Shown here piece by piece: positions 63,356 through 64,000 of a DNA stretch of 64,000 nt (its first letter is position 1; every line of letters starts with the position of its first letter). Source of the stretch: Chrysomallon squamiferum (taxonomy: Eukaryota > Mollusca > Gastropoda > Neomphalida > Peltospiridae); contig CM022670.1 of assembly GCA_012295275.1 (NCBI GenBank), positions 15,095,862 through 15,159,861 on the forward strand, written 5' to 3'. Below the pieces are notes generated by a model. That model worked only from the letters and a program-made list of their open reading frames with translations. It did not search any database and was not told the DNA's origin. The position numbers were made by a program, and so were the translations under genes.

Positions 63356-64000
63356 AAGTTTAATCATTACTAAAGAAGACTTTAAAAGAAAGGAAGAAAG
63401 AAAGAAAGAAAGAATAAAAGAAAAGAAAGTTTAAAATGGACGTATTTTACAATTAATTCTACCTCCTTAATGTAAGAAATACTCACAATCATTAAATATA
63501 TTTCATAGTGAAAATCAGCTCACACACATTGTTTTAGAATTTGACATTTTTACAATAAATCAATGTTAGTTGCTACTAAACATTGTTTAATTAACAAAGT
63601 CGGAATAAATGAAAATTAAGACAGGTTATACAGTACACAATAATTCCCAGTATTTAGAATTCACAGATAATTATTTTTTCTTGTCCAGTTATTAAAGTCG
63701 TGTTTGCTGATTTTATTTCAAACTTTTGTTATTAGTATGACTTTAATAATGATTGTGGTACGTACTTTCTTAGTATTCATAACCAGATAACTGTATAATT
63801 ATTAATTATATTTGTAGACATTAATTATCATATTAACATATAATTCGAAAATTAGTATTATTATTATTACTTGTTAACATAAAGATTACTAGATCATTTA
63901 AATTAAATATTTTAAACAATCAAATTGTAATGAATGTATATGGATCATAAAAACGCATTACAGCCCGGTAGTGACTGAAAGAATATTTTACATTATCTAA

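Larger units (their letters stand above)
59879..64000. other. GPCR intron or downstream DNA
   Basis: Contains the GTAT tract, a Tigger/pogo fragment, a hAT-like repeat, an unassigned GC-richer frame and an ACT-type array. No exon with TM4-TM7 features is seen on the + strand. Confidence 0.6.

Noticed and set aside
63092-63434. Three overlapping frames of 86-111 codons
   Set aside because: Produced by a degenerate trinucleotide repeat; composition is almost only Thr/Leu/Ser depending on frame.

Overview
The window is nuclear DNA of an invertebrate animal and most probably a mollusc, perhaps a gastropod. The evidence is: genes split by GT..AG introns and carrying animal-only families (collagen, SGK kinase with a PX domain, IFT52, a rhodopsin-type GPCR); very AT-rich non-coding DNA full of microsatellites and minisatellites; and decayed short elements that match, from memory, the common molluscan tRNA-derived SINE. 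No rRNA, intact tRNA, CRISPR or bacterial-type operon is visible. Protein calls rest on remembered family sequences, not on searches.

Layout. (1) 1-1357, + strand: the last four exons of a collagen chain that ends in a short Cys-containing tail. (2) 1358-7720: AT-rich intergenic DNA with a GC-richer, promoter-like block near 1650-1960 that carries three TTC boxes at 10-bp spacing. (3) 7851-47136, - strand: a complete serum/glucocorticoid-regulated kinase gene with an N-terminal PX domain, 15 coding exons reconstructed to 507 residues with every junction in frame; it fills about 39 kb because its introns are large and repeat-laden. (4) 47137-48852: the head-to-head intergenic region. (5) 48853-54966, + strand: complete IFT52, 13 exons, 444 residues. 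(6) 54967-59468: its 3' UTR and microsatellite-rich intergenic DNA. (7) 59469-59878, + strand: the first coding exon of a class A GPCR (N-terminus to the E-R motif after TM3), with the rest of the gene beyond the window or unrecognised. (8) 59879-64000: intron or intergenic DNA with remains of a Tigger/pogo transposon and a hAT-like repeat.

The genes do not form a functional pathway; they are independent neighbours. SGK and IFT52 are divergently arranged with about 1.7 kb between start codons.

The most interesting observation concerns the SGK gene. Besides the main start, three other candidate first exons lie inside its introns, each GC-richer than its surroundings. One (42454-42654) reads straight into the PX exon with a basic N-terminus. 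The other two (40840-40883 and 28586-28773) both contain an ATG opening Met-Ser-Asp-Val, both end in a good donor in phase 2, and both would splice in frame to exon 5, giving kinases without the PX domain. One of them has a TATAAATA box about 320 bp upstream. Other notable items are a near-perfect 86-nt hairpin in an SGK intron, a duplicated TATA region before the GPCR with one degraded copy, a duplicated splice acceptor in the collagen gene, and several minisatellites with higher-order structure.
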